The notes beneath the pieces were generated by a model. The model worked only from the letters and a program-made list of their open reading frames with translations, was not told the DNA's origin and did no database searches. This document shows, one piece after another, positions 36,991 to 48,499 of a stretch of DNA of 64,000 nt (positions within the stretch are counted from its first letter, which is position 1; the number at the start of each line of letters is the position of its first letter). Position numbers and translations under genes: made by a program. Source of the stretch: Nymphaea colorata (Eukaryota; Streptophyta; Magnoliopsida; Nymphaeales; Nymphaeaceae); assembly GCF_008831285.2 (NCBI RefSeq), contig NC_045138.2, forward strand, positions 9,269,205-9,333,204, given 5' to 3'.

Positions 36991-38890
36991 TACAAAATTG
37001 ATGGTGTCTTGTATGTAGGCTATTATGTGCAGGATTATAGATGAGGAGCAAGGAGCTTTTGTTGCTAAAAGACACATTCAAAGCCAGATTTTGAATGTTC
37101 ATGAGTTGGTCGATAGTATGGAAAGAGGTAGAGAGGGTTCCCTACTGATGAAGTTGGATTTTTAAAGAAGGCGTACGATAGAGCGAAGTGGAATTTTTTG
37201 AGACATTCTCTCCTTCGATTGAACTTTTCAGAGCATTGGGTAAATGGTGTTCTTTTATGTGTGAGGACGCCATCATATGCAGTTGTGTTAAATGGTAGGG
37301 AGGATGATTGTTCACTGCCCAACGTGGAGCTTGTCAAGGTGACCATATCTCTCCTTTTCTGTTTATTTCTGTGATGGAGATCCTTGCTAGAAATCTTCAA
37401 TCTTCAAAGGTACCGAGAATTATTGGACAGAATTTAATCTACCCTGCTTCCTTCTTTGCTGATGATATAATGTTGTGTTCAGCTGCTGAAAAGGATTCTG
37501 TCCCAACAATCAAAACAGTGTTTGCTGATTTTGTGATAAATGCAGGTTTGGAAATAAACCACTCAAAGTCTTGTTTTGTAGCTGTTCATGTGGAGGCATC
37601 AATGGTTGTTGAGTGTGAGTATATTTTGGGTTGCAAGGAGGCGTCTTTACCTATCTCCTATTTAGGGGCGCCATTGTTCATGGGCCCTCTCGGTGTTCAA
37701 TCTTGTGATCATTTAAGGGGAAACATCCTGAAGAAACTGGCGCTATGGAAAAGCAGATTGCTCTCTCTCTCGGGTAGAGCAGTCATATTTTAGGGTGATA
37801 TGTTTTATGATTCCAAATTCTGTTGTAGGAGATATCTCAAGAATATGTGCATGTTTTTTCTAGGGAGACCGAGAAGGAAGTAAGAGACTTCTTGCCATCA
37901 GCTGGCATCAATTGTGTGGTCCTGTGGCTGAAGGGGGAGCAGATTTTGTCAATTTGTGGTCATTTAATTCTGCCTGTCTTCTATATCTTGCTAAAAGCTC
38001 TATGTCAGGAACCACTTTATGATCTGCTTTTGTAGAGTTGAAATATGTCATAGAGCTGGAAAGGTATCCTGGATAGATAGCAGGCAATTACTCATCAAAT
38101 TCAATGGCATGTAGGGGATGGACAATTGGGGTTGGGGGCTTTTGTCTTCTATAAGTAGATCAAGAAGAAGTAGACGGCCTGACCATTTCTTGAAATGAGA
38201 GGGTGCATACTAATTCTGAAAGGGATATATTTTATAATCTCCGGACGGATTCCTGTTTGATGACTGAAAATGCAGGATAAATGCAAAAGCATAAACAAGA
38301 GATGGGACCGTGGTCTTGGTCAGGTATTGGACCAGATCAAGGAAAAGTGCTCTCCAATGTGGATATGGTGGTAGAATCCATATGCTTTTATCGGAATGGA
38401 TTAAAGAAAGTGGCCATTGTTATGCGTTCTAGAGAAAAGGGGATAAGGAGAAAGGCGCTCCACATTGCAGTGAGTCATCTTGCATGGTTTGCAGAGGAAT
38501 TTTTGGGAGTTGTCTATAATAAATTTCTCTGTCCAGGCCAGAGAGTTTGCTTTATCTCAGCACCTACTGCATGGGTGGAGGAGCAAAAGCTGAAAAAGAC
38601 AGTTGGCCATCGTAGAATAGAAGGTATGGGAGCCTTCCAGGGATGGGGTTTGGAACGAAAGGTTGTTTTGAGGGATGTGCTTTTTTCCCCTATTCCGGTA
38701 TATTCTTTAAGATGGTAATCTTTAAAGTTCTCTTTTTCATTGTTTTGGCTTCCTACTGCCTTCTGCAGTCTACTTGAGGGTTTCCTTACGTTTTTTTGCT
38801 TCTTTATGGTAGCTCTATTTATTTTTCCTTTCGTAATAAAAGGGAGGGGACCCTACACCCCAGTAGAGTTTGCATTGGAACGACACTTCT
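36990..38890 (+). mobile_element. 5'-truncated LINE with decayed reverse transcriptase
   Basis: Plus-strand frames match the non-LTR reverse transcriptase of plant L1-type LINEs. They run from an upstream piece (EEQGAFVAKRHIQSQILNVH, near 37040) through QRGACQGDHISPFLF to FFADDIML, the YADD-type catalytic motif near 37460. Then come LEINHSKSCF and ISYLGAPLF. The best open part is 37308-37793, ended by a stop; scattered C-terminal pieces reach about 38720. Frameshifts lie near 37165 and 37300. The endonuclease and ORF1 are absent, as expected of 5' truncation. The 3' end and target duplication could not be fixed. Confidence 0.85.
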
Positions 38891-39389
38891 GGAATGATAA
38901 TTTCTTAGTAACTTCCCTTCAAGTTCAGCTTAATAGTCACTTCTGAAGTTTCCTTGAAAAAAAGGCAAACCCAAATAAGTTGCGAGGAGATTGACCTTCT
39001 TTTATGTCCATCCCAAGTAATGAACAAATCAACTAGAAGTGGGCTCATCTACGTGAAAAGAAATAATTACAGACTTAAGAGGATTAATAAATAACCCTGC
39101 TTTTTGTGACCCAAAGGTTCAATTATTGTTGTTCATATCATGGTCTCACAGTATGTATAATGTATGTATGTACGAAGATATAAAATCCGTCCTGGGATGC
39201 TCAATGCAAAAGCAGATCAGGGGGCCTGAAGCTAGCTCACGGTGAATTAAGGTGAAAAGTGATTTAGAGAGTTTAATGTTTCCAAAACCTTCTTTAAAAT
39301 AAAGACTGCAGCATATTTTAATTTGGCAGGGCATTCTTTTGTCTTCCGACTTTGTCATGTGGACGCACTTACTGTTATCTGGCACCTGA

Positions 39390-39690
39390 TCATTTACGAT
39401 CTGTTGCCTTAGCATGTGGAAGAAGAACTTGTGATAGAGTACAGGATCCAACTTCAAGCTAAAACCTAAAGGGAACATCCACATCAAGGTTTGGACTCAA
39501 ACGATTATTGTTAATTAGGTGGCCTAGTATATAAATAGGAAAAGTCAATGCTACCAGATTGCAGATAATTGTTGTATGGTTAAACTTTAGAAATTTGTGG
39601 GTAAAATCAAATTTCGTCCGCCATAAATTTGACATTCTTCTTTAGTACTTAACATTTTAACTAGTTGTTCTTCTTCAGTTTTTGTCCTTT
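39390..39690. repeat. Duplicated segment H, copy 2
   Basis: Similar to 27180-27480 in the same orientation, including AAACCTAAAGGGAACATC and GACATTCTTCTTTAGTACTT. The stretch 38890-39390 before it holds nothing recognisable. Confidence 0.7.
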
Positions 39691-39936
39691 TGTAATTTTG
39701 CCAAATTCATTTTGAAACTTACACTTCACTTCGTCATAGGATAAATATATATGTTTTGCTTCCAGCCTTAAACGCCTTTAACAGCCAATTAAAGTGTTTG
39801 ATTGTTTATCCCTTTTTAATACACAAAAGTTGGAAGAAAAGTGTCAAAAGGTGTCATGATCAAAAGATAGGCTCAGGAATTAGGTTCAAGTTTAAATATA
39901 TTGGTACAAAATTACCAAAGTTTAAATGGAGTTAAG

Positions 39937-42900
39937 ATCAATTGAACATCCAATCCTGCCTTTCTCTTGTTCTATTCTCATATATACATCTAAAAAAGAA
40001 TACAAGATTTTGATTTAGAACTGAAGTCCTACCTATGTATGTGATATTCAAGTGCTCTTAAAAGAATTCAAACATGTATCCAGATTTTTTCTATGAGGCA
40101 CATGAGATTTGTTGAGACTCATTAATTGTATGGCACAGTGATTTCACAACATAAATGCCTAATAAAACTTATTTTGCTTCTAATTCTCCTGTGACCTATT
40201 CCAAGGTTCTCCTAAATGGCTCCTAAATTGAGTGAATCATTTAATAGTGTCGATTGTTAGCCATTAGGTAGAAAGGTATTTACCAGAACTCAAAGCCTTG
40301 CCACGTTGATTCATGAAATGGTTCAAGCAATTACTGACACTTTGAGAGACAAAATTTATAAAAAGACAAAAAAAATAAGAGATAGTATGTACCTGGCGCA
40401 ATGTATCTGGTGGTTCCATGAGTGGCAGTAAGAGTATAAGAATTCTGACCAGCTAGAATCTTTGCTATGCCAAAATCGCTGATGTATGCTCTAGTAGCAC
40501 ATTACTTGGCTTCAGATCACAATGAACTATAGTCTCCGAGTAACCATGGTGAAGATATTCTAGAGCAGAAGCCACATCAATCATGGTATCCAGTCTCTGA
40601 AAGAGATTCAAGTGATGGCCACTTGAATGTAGACAGACTTCTAGGCTTCCATGGGGCATGTATTGGAGAACTAAACCCTTGAAATCTCTATTAGAGCAAG
40701 TCGTAATGACTTTAATGAGATTTCAGTGCCTGATTTGGCGCATGACAGTGCACTCAATGTCAAAACTTTTAGATGCTCCCTCAAATAGCAAATTAAGGAC
40801 CTTAACAGCCATTGTCGTTCCATCTCCTAGAATTCCTTTGTACACTGAACCAAAGGTTCCATTCCCAACAAAATTTGCATTACTGAAGTTGCTCGTCACA
40901 TGCAATAACTCTCTGTAAGAAATCACTGAGAGTGTAATTCCTCGTAATCTTTCAATGTCGTCAGAACGCTTTGACAACCCCTTCTTTCTATAGCATGAGA
41001 TACCAATGAGTGTGCAAACAATGACCTCAAGTGTTGATCCTCCAATTGCACAAGCGGCAATGACCCTAGCCGCATTGCTCTTACTTTGCCTCTCTGTTTT
41101 GTCTAAGCACAATGGCACATCGAATTTGGGAGCTTCACATAGTGTATAGTTCTCTAGGAACAACTCAGTAGAAAGGTTTGCAAACTTTCCACCACTTGGA
41201 AGCTCTCCTTCCAACAAATGAAGGACAAGTTCAAGATGTGGATGTGTTGAAGTTTCTCCAATGATTTTGGTATTTCACCTCAAAGCTTGTTGTGGGAAAG
41301 GCCAATAACTTCAATGTTTACCATGTGATCAAGTTCTTGAGGAATGTAACCATCAAATGTGTTGTGAGAGAGGTTCAAATAATTTAGCATTTGGATCTTT
41401 GATAATAATTAAGGAAGCTCTCCACTCAACTTATTCACAGAGATATCCATGTTGATCGTCATGGCAAAATTCCCGAGACCTAGAGGCAGGTGACCAGTGA
41501 AAGAGTTGCCTTGAAAGTATAGCTCCAACAAGTCCTTCAACTCACAAAGGTGAGGTGGTAGTGTTGATGACAAATTGTTTGAGCTTAGATCCAGCCTTTG
41601 CAAACTAGTGAGATTGTTTATAGAGCTTGAAATTGACCCAATTAGCATGTTGTGTTGAATATAAAAAACATACATGCGGCTGGTAGATTGATAGTGGGAT
41701 TGGGCCTTCTAATGCATTATTGTCAAGAAATAACACCCGTAAGCTGTGCATCTGTCCTACATTTGGTGGAATGAGCCCTTTTATTTTGTTGGAACTCAAA
41801 CCTAAGGCAATTAACTTGGTCAAGTTGTCCAGGGCTAATGGGATAGTACCATCAATGTGATTAGAGTTAAGTTCAAGATTCCACAAGATGGTTGTCAGGT
41901 TTCCAATAGAGGTAGGAAGAATGTCGTTCAAAAGGTTTTTTGATAGATCAACTTCCTCTAGCAGTCGACAGTTGGTGAAGGATGTGTGAATGGAGAGCTC
42001 ACGGTTGCCAGGGACATTGGTCAACATATTTCCCCAAAGGCAAAGCTGCCTGAGTTGTGACAAACTACCTAATTCTAATGGTATCAGACCACTCAATTTA
42101 TTGTCTTCTGCAGTAAGATGTTGAAGTCTTGTAGCATTAGAAAGAGAAGCTGGGAGAGGGCCATCAAAATTGTTTTGACCCATATAGAGTCCTTGGAGAT
42201 TGGGCAGGAAGCAGCCAGCATATTTAGGGAGATGCCCTGTTAGTTGATTGAACTGAAAAGCACAGATAGGTTAAACAAGCTCTCAGGTAGTGTACGAGTG
42301 AGATTGTTCATTTGCATGCTAAAGGCCATCAAGGGTTAGGCTTCGCAACTCAGGAGGAATGTTCCCCTGTATGTGATTCCGCCCGGTACTAAACAACTCC
42401 AGTTTTTGTGAGATTAGGCAAAGCAACTGGAATGGTGCCGGTGAGCCTATTACCTTGAATGTTTAAGAGCTTGATTTCTGACAAACTGCCTAGAAACTTT
42501 GGGATACTTCCATAGAATTGGTTATCTCCAGCTGAGAGTTTTTAGAGACCTCGACAATGGCATAGTGTTTGTGGGATCAACCCCTCAAAATTGTTTTTTC
42601 TTATAGAAAGATTTTCTAACAGATGGAGACAGCTAAAATCAACGAGAATGTGACCATGGAAACTGTCATTCGAGAGATCAATAACCTGTAAGAAGGAGAG
42701 ATTGCTGATGTATGGGGAGATAGTACCTTCGAGTGCCTTTTCAGAGAGGTTCAGAGCAACGACCCTGTGTGAACCATGACCGCATGAAACTCCATTCCGC
42801 TCACAGAAGGAGATATTGGAATTCCAATTTGATAACACACTATAAGTGTCTTTAGTGCCAAGGGATTTGAAAGACAGCAATGTGAATTGGTCAGTCACAT

Positions 42901-44190
42901 TGCTCAGAGAAACAAGGGCTGAGGGCACCTCCTCTTGGCCAAGAACCATAATCAAGGTGAAGGAGGATAAACACAAAAGAAATGCAAGCGGCTGAGGTGA
43001 CTGGCCGGTGGTTGCCATGCCTGTCCAATTTTCTATGCAAAACAAGCATGAACAGAAGAAGAAGCTAGGTCTTTAATTTATGTATGGATTCACTTCTAGA
43101 AAATTTGTGCGTTTCTTTAGAAATTGAAGATGACTCAGGTCTACTGCTTTGGAACATATTGCTTCACAAATTCCAAATCCAGCCGCACGACTAATGGTTA
43201 CATCAACGAGGCTTTTTCTTGGCCACCCATATCTTATTTTCATTTACCAGTTTTCCACTCCATTCAGTCCCAAATCAAAGTTGTCAATTTGAACTTTTTT
43301 TTTTAAGATTCCCAAAGCTTGGGCTTCGACCATGTTCACAAAGATTGGTTTTGCCTTTTAAATGGAGAGGTTTTTCTCAACGACGAGCTTAGAAAAAAGA
43401 TAAAAATAATGGAAAAATATGGTACATTTTTAGAAAACATTAAAAAAACTTAAAAGTCCGAGAAAAATCAAATAAATGATAAACTAATAAGGCAACATTT
43501 AAAAAATAGATAATAAATAAATAAGAATTAGAAAGTGGAAACAAGCAGTTTGACAATAAAAAAGAGTGAAAAAATGCCTAAAGTGAAAAAAAAGGAAAAA
43601 TGAGAATGATGCAGAAAAACGCGTTTTTTTGCTATGGCATTTTTTTTTCAAAAATGAAACGGCAGTTTTTGTCTTCTTATTAGGCTGACTTATTTTTCAC
43701 ACATTTAATGCTTTTTCTTTTGAAAAATGCAGCTACTCTGAAGCAGGGATGGGATCGTGTTGAGTACGCTGTTTTTAGTGGACGGACCATGGATTTTATC
43801 ACTCAACCCGCTGTTCTTGATACTCAAACTATCTCATCAGATTAGTTTGAAATATTGGCTTCAAATCTATGCTTTTATCAAGTATGGATCATGCTCCACA
43901 CTCCAACACCAAAGATTTTATCACTCAACCGTTTTTGCCAATCAGACTATGTTATCCAATTAGCTTGAAATATTTGCTTGAGTCAGCAGGTTCATTCAAA
44001 TCTATGCTAAATCAGTTTGATCCAGTTCACATGTTTTTTTTTTAAAACAATGTTTTTTATTAGCTTTTATACATTGTTTATTTATTTTCCAATAAATTCT
44101 TTTTTTAATATTTTGTGCTGATTCACAACTAAATTGTCTAGATCACTGGATTGGTCGACACATCGAAGAGGCTGATTTACTTCCACTGAT
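39937..44190. repeat. Segmental duplication block A, copy 2
   Basis: The counterpart of 13145-17540, collinear over the whole kinase pseudogene and its upstream AT-rich flank. It lacks the microsatellite seen in copy 1 and has an extra segment near 40033-40050. Confidence 0.85.
40393..43018 (-). pseudogene. LRR receptor-like kinase pseudogene 2 (class XII, non-RD)
   Basis: Sister of the pseudogene at 14030-16679. ATG at 43018, signal peptide LAFLLCLSSFTLIMVLG, LRR cap CERNGVSC, then LRRs broken by a stop at 42542-42544. Further frameshifts lie near 42405 and 41685, with another stop at 41409-41411 and a frameshift near 41220. The transmembrane and kinase start are open from 41217 (GNGTFGSVYKG and AVKVL) to a TGA at 40723-40725. 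Then follow [13 protein letters not shown] (non-RD, catalytic Lys kept), a 13-base deletion before the DFG segment, and the conserved splice donor at 40393. No C-lobe exon is found downstream. It carries more lesions in the LRRs than copy 1. Confidence 0.93.
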
Positions 44191-44439
44191 CTTCTTTGTC
44201 CCAAGCCTGTGTGTTTTACAAATAATTGCACTTCTATAGATTCTCTTCCAGAAAAATTCGTCTTTTTTTGTTTAATTCAAATTGTTGGAAGACTAAAGTC
44301 CAAGAGCAAAAAGAAGGAAATCGTTTGTTATTTCCACACTCAGCGCCTTTGGCACAACTGATAACATCAAGGGGGGCTTTTCTTGAATTGACTGGTCCAC
44401 GAAATTGAAAACAAATATTGTTGACTCGATTCAGAAACC

Positions 44440-45040
44440 AGTTTTACTGATTAAGATACACAATTTAATTAAGATTGCTAAGGAATGTATTTACCTAAAT
44501 AATGTTATCGCCATGAACAATTATCAAGCTGCTTTTGTATCTTCTCTTCCATAAAATATTCACGGTTTTTTTTGTTAAATTGATGTTGTTGGAAGGGTCC
44601 TAAGTTGGTGCTCATGAAAAGTAAGTGATATCGCTTGTTGTTTTCCATATTCGGTGTCTACGGCACGGCTGCATATCACATCAATGGGACTTTTTCTAAT
44701 TCATAGGACTTCTTATTTCCACATCCAGCACCTTAGTTGGCACGCAAGACTACATCAACAAGACTTTTCTTCACAGCCCTTAACAACATATTTCCAATGT
44801 CATGTTCCCTTCTCTTCTTGCCTTCTCTTATCTTCTTGCCAGTTTTCTAACCTTTTTCTTTTGGGTTTTTCAATCGAACGGCCTACATTACATTTAGTAG
44901 ACCGGTCCTGTTGGTAGGGCTGCACATCACCGCTCGACTGGGCTCAAAAAACTTGAGCTCAAGTTCAAGCTCGGCTCAAACTCAAGTCGGACTCCTTATA
45001 GCAAGCTCGAGTTTGACTCGACCACACAAAATCGAGCTCA
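44440..45040 (+). repeat. Duplicated block B, copy 1
   Basis: Contains TCATGAAAAGTAAGTGATAT, ACATCAACAAGAC and AACAACATATTTCCAATGTC. The same series is at 52128-52432 continued at 58279-58560, split by Copia 2, and again inverted at about 58566-58955. This copy shows the empty site of the Copia 2 insertion. Confidence 0.9.
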
Positions 45041-45398
45041 ACATCAACTCGTTTAACCCATTTAACTTGTTTAGGCGTTAACTCATGTAAGCATTAACTC
45101 GTGTAAGTGTTAAGGTCATGTTAACTTGTGAAAATTTGTTTTTACCCTCAAAGTTTAAAGTTTAAACCAGTGATTTGGTGAACCGGTTTTTGCAATATTA
45201 TATAGAATACCGGTGCGAGTCAGTCAAATCTAGTATAAATGAGCCAAGTTCCAAAAACTCGAACTTGAGTCATTTATCGTTTCGAGTATAATTGTAACAT
45301 CGAACTCGACTCATTTATAAAGGAGTTGAGCACAAGTTGAGCTTTTTTGAGCGAGTTTATGTCAAGCCCGAGTCGGCTCGGATCATTATGCAGCCCTA
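44915..45398. mobile_element. hAT-type MITE with 8-bp target duplication
   Basis: The left end TAGGGCTGCACATCA and the reversed right end TAGGGCTGCATAATGA form terminal inverted repeats. Flanks CCTGTTGG (44907-44914) and CCTATTGG (45399-45406) differ at one base. The interior is rich in GAGCTCGAGCT-like motifs with no transposase. A rearranged copy starts at 58406 with the same CCTGTTGG on its left. Confidence 0.85.
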
Positions 45399-45514
45399 CC
45401 TATTGGACATTTACAATAGAGCTATTACCAAAGATCAGATCATCGATATTAGTGTTACCAGAATCAGCCCGATTCTGTTAATGGCTCCCCATACTGCACT
45501 AATCAAGCAACGTT

Positions 45515-45730
45515 TTCATGAATGATGAGAACCGGCACTTACATATAGGTTGTGATAGATGACAACCAAAATTAGGTAGTAAAAATAATATAAAAAACAC
45601 ATCTTTTTTTTTTTGAAAAAACAATAATAAAACACAAAAAATAAGTCTGCTAAATAGAACGGCAGAAAAATAATCTTTTTTGAAAAAATTGCTAAAATAA
45701 AAAAGGTGGTTTTCCTGTCTTTTTCATTTT
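45515..45730. repeat. Duplicated segment D, copy 2
   Basis: Copy of 19340-19560 in the same orientation. Here it passes almost directly into repeat family G, whereas in copy 1 about 2.7 kb of other sequence intervenes. Confidence 0.8.
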
Positions 45731-45864
45731 TGGTATTTTTCATATTTTCTAAATGTCAAATTGCTTGTTACCATTCTGTAATTTTTAGTTGTTGCTTATC
45801 TTGCGTTATCACTTACTCATTTATCTTATTTCCCTCTAACTTTTAAGATTTTTCTTTCTTTTTT

Positions 45865-46955
45865 TAAGTTAACAGTAGAAATGCTTGTTCTTTTTTATAA
45901 AACCTGTTTCACTTCTTATTTGGCTTAGTAATCAACTGATCAACCATGGTGAAAGCACATAAATTTAAACAGCCGAAGAAAGGAAGGAAAATTTGGCAGA
46001 AGTCAATAAGAATGTCTTCAAGCTATGCATTTGCCAGGTGAATTTTTCAGATATGCAGTTCATCAGCTGATGTATTCATGCCTTCTCTTATTGTTAGATG
46101 TCATACGGTAAGTCTGGACGATGCAAAACGTACATGATCTTGAAATTTGACGAATGAAAGATCCAATCTGATCACATTTTATTTCACTAAAGAAAAAAGA
46201 CTTCACTGCTGCAAATAATATAGGGATTTGTTCGAAAGTGATAAGAAGGGCTAAGACACTAAATCTAAAACTCTGAATTGATAGGCCACCAAAAGTTTCA
46301 AGGAATCCCATCAATTTGGAATTGCAGTCATAGTTGTAACAGAAAAATATAATTATTAAACTTTTTACTTACTAAACTTTCAACAAACTAAAATTTTTAA
46401 CACTTGCTAATAATGTGACGTTTGGAAAACTTAAGAATGCAGGAAAAAGATCAAAATTTCAACTTTTCCATGGATTTGCAGAAATTTCCAGAATTTCTTT
46501 TCTTTTCTTTTTTTTTTTGTAAAATATTGTCACAACCAAATTATTGAACAAAGTTTTCAAACCCCAAAGACTGATTGAAATGTTCCAATGCAAAAGTTCT
46601 TAATCTTTGTCTCTGATATTTGTGGTTCTAGTTGTTTCCAAGTATGAGACGATAAGGGCAATGATCAAGAACACAAGTTCATCAGAGGAGAAAAAGAATA
46701 ATCCAAACATATTCAGTAAGATAGACCCCCACAACACAAGAAGCCCTGGTATAGGTTGAGTTTTTCGATTGCGACAATGGAAACAATAGGAATGAAGTAG
46801 GAAGAAGTAGAAGAGAGCATACAAAAGAATGAGGAATGAAATCATAATCGAAGCCGACCCTGAAACAGAATCTCAGGGGGTTGAATGCATTCCCAATCAG
46901 CATTAAAGGAAATCGATTTACAAAAAAGCTTGATCACATCCGTATGAAGACTATG
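45865..46955. repeat. Repeat family G, copy 2 (long) with hydrophobic minus-strand frames
   Basis: One of four copies. On the minus strand it holds two separated conserved frames. The one at 46600-46903 is hydrophobic with SSDELVFLIIALIVSYLETT. The one at 46063-46314 has FLETFGGLSIQSFRFSVLAL. Conserved pieces on both sides of noncoding sequence look like exons of a captured membrane-protein gene, but I do not recognise the family. Confidence 0.6.
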
Positions 46956-47640
46956 ATGAACTCCTTTCGTAGCATCAATGCTTTGTACTTGTTAACACCC
47001 CAAGTTTTTCTACATCAGAACTGAAGCGATATCAAAATTTTACAAAAGAATTGTGAAAAATTATAATTTCAAAGCTAATTTCGAATCAGAAGAACAATGT
47101 AGATTCAATTTAACCCATGACACAAATCCCAATGCAGGATTACGAGTCCAAACTATGTGCAAAAGTCATTTGAAATCCGAATCCAATTGTAAATGTCATT
47201 TGAAATCCAAATCCAATTGCAAAATTCAAATTTTGACTTAAATCCAAGAATTGACTCTAATTCAGTCTAGAATGCTACTTGGAACCCACATGTGGGCTCC
47301 ACCTAGCCCGTGAGGTCAAGAGCCCTCCAGGGGTCACACCCTCCCCCATTTAAAAGAAAAATATATTTTCTATTAATTAGATGAAGAAAAGTTATTTCAA
47401 GGAGAAATGAATGAGAAACCTAGGAAAAGAGAGACATTGATGTCTCTCTCTCTTCTTTAACCAGATCCTCTTTAAAGAGGAGTCAATTTCCGAAATGCAA
47501 TAACTAAGCTGGTCAAACTCACTTAGTCAATTTCCAAAACGCAATCCAAGTAGGTTTGACTCAGGTGCACCCAAAAAGTCGATGAGACATTCACCATATA
47601 ATAGCAAGAGGAAGAAAGTGGTGTGGCACTGACAACTTAA
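46956..47640. other. Spacer with a 30-bp tandem repeat
   Basis: Units 47165-47194 and 47195-47224 begin GTCATTTGAAATCC. A 12-base palindrome CCCACATGTGGG is at about 47286. No gene is seen. Confidence 0.6.
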
Positions 47641-48180
47641 AGAAACAAATTGAAATATTCATTGTGCCTTTATTTAATTTCTTCCAAATTGTAATTGGGA
47701 AGCAGCCTTTAGCTGTTTTAGAGATAGAAATTGTGTATTATCATGATCATGTATACCAAAAGATCTTGTAAGCCATAACCTTTTTTTTTACTATATATGT
47801 TGGTCAATGGAATCAATAAAAACAAGTTCTCTCCGGCTTTATCTTTCATGCTTTCTCTGTTTTCTTCTCTTTTCCCATGGTATCAGAGCAAAACGGGAGA
47901 GGAAAATCGACTGCTCCCTTCGGTTGACTCCAAAAAATCCAATCTTTTGTAGAGAGGTTCTTCAGACACCTGGAATTGGAATAATCTTCAGACAACAAAT
48001 CAGTGCCGGCCATCCTCTCTGCAGCCTGATACACCTTCGTCTCCAGCAAATTTCTCAGGGTCGACTGAATTTCTCTGCTGCGGATGTCAGTGACGAGCCA
48101 TTGCAGATCCTCACGAATCATATCCAGAAATCTCCTCTCGGCAGCTCCTGTTCTCAGCTTACAGGTTCAGCTGGATAGCA
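47640..48180 (+). mobile_element. Copia LTR end, primer site and leader remnant
   Basis: TGGTATCAGAGC at 47878-47889 is the usual plant Copia primer site for the 3' end of initiator tRNA-Met. It directly follows an LTR-like sequence with ACTATATATG (near 47791), AATCAATAAAAAC and a pyrimidine-rich end TTTTCTTCTCTTTTCCCA. The LTR start is not clear. A leader follows, with a 91-codon minus-strand shadow frame, but no gag or pol. Confidence 0.7.
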
Positions 48181-48499
48181 GGTTCTCTCAACCCTTCACT
48201 GAGTCACAAACTCAGGCAGTCATATTTGCTTCTGTTCAAAGGCTTTACCTTCTTCTCTGATTTAAGACGGCAAAAGAGTGTCTCCAGCGGAGGAAAGAGG
48301 GAGGAAACAGAATTAGGGGCTGTCGGACTGTAATGAGGTGGTTTTTTTTTTTTGGGCACGCTTTGAGCTGTTTCTCTGTTTTCTCTAAGGAGTGCTTGAT
48401 GGTGATATTCTTATTATCAAAGCAGAAATTCGTGAAGCCTGCTCTGTTCGAGTCGTACAAACACCACCGAGTTGAGATTCATCGAAGATCTTAAGGGCA

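Noticed and set aside
47878-47889. TGGTATCAGAGC as part of a tRNA gene
   Set aside because: It is a Copia primer binding site after an LTR-like end; no cloverleaf can be formed around it. I found no credible tRNA gene in the window.
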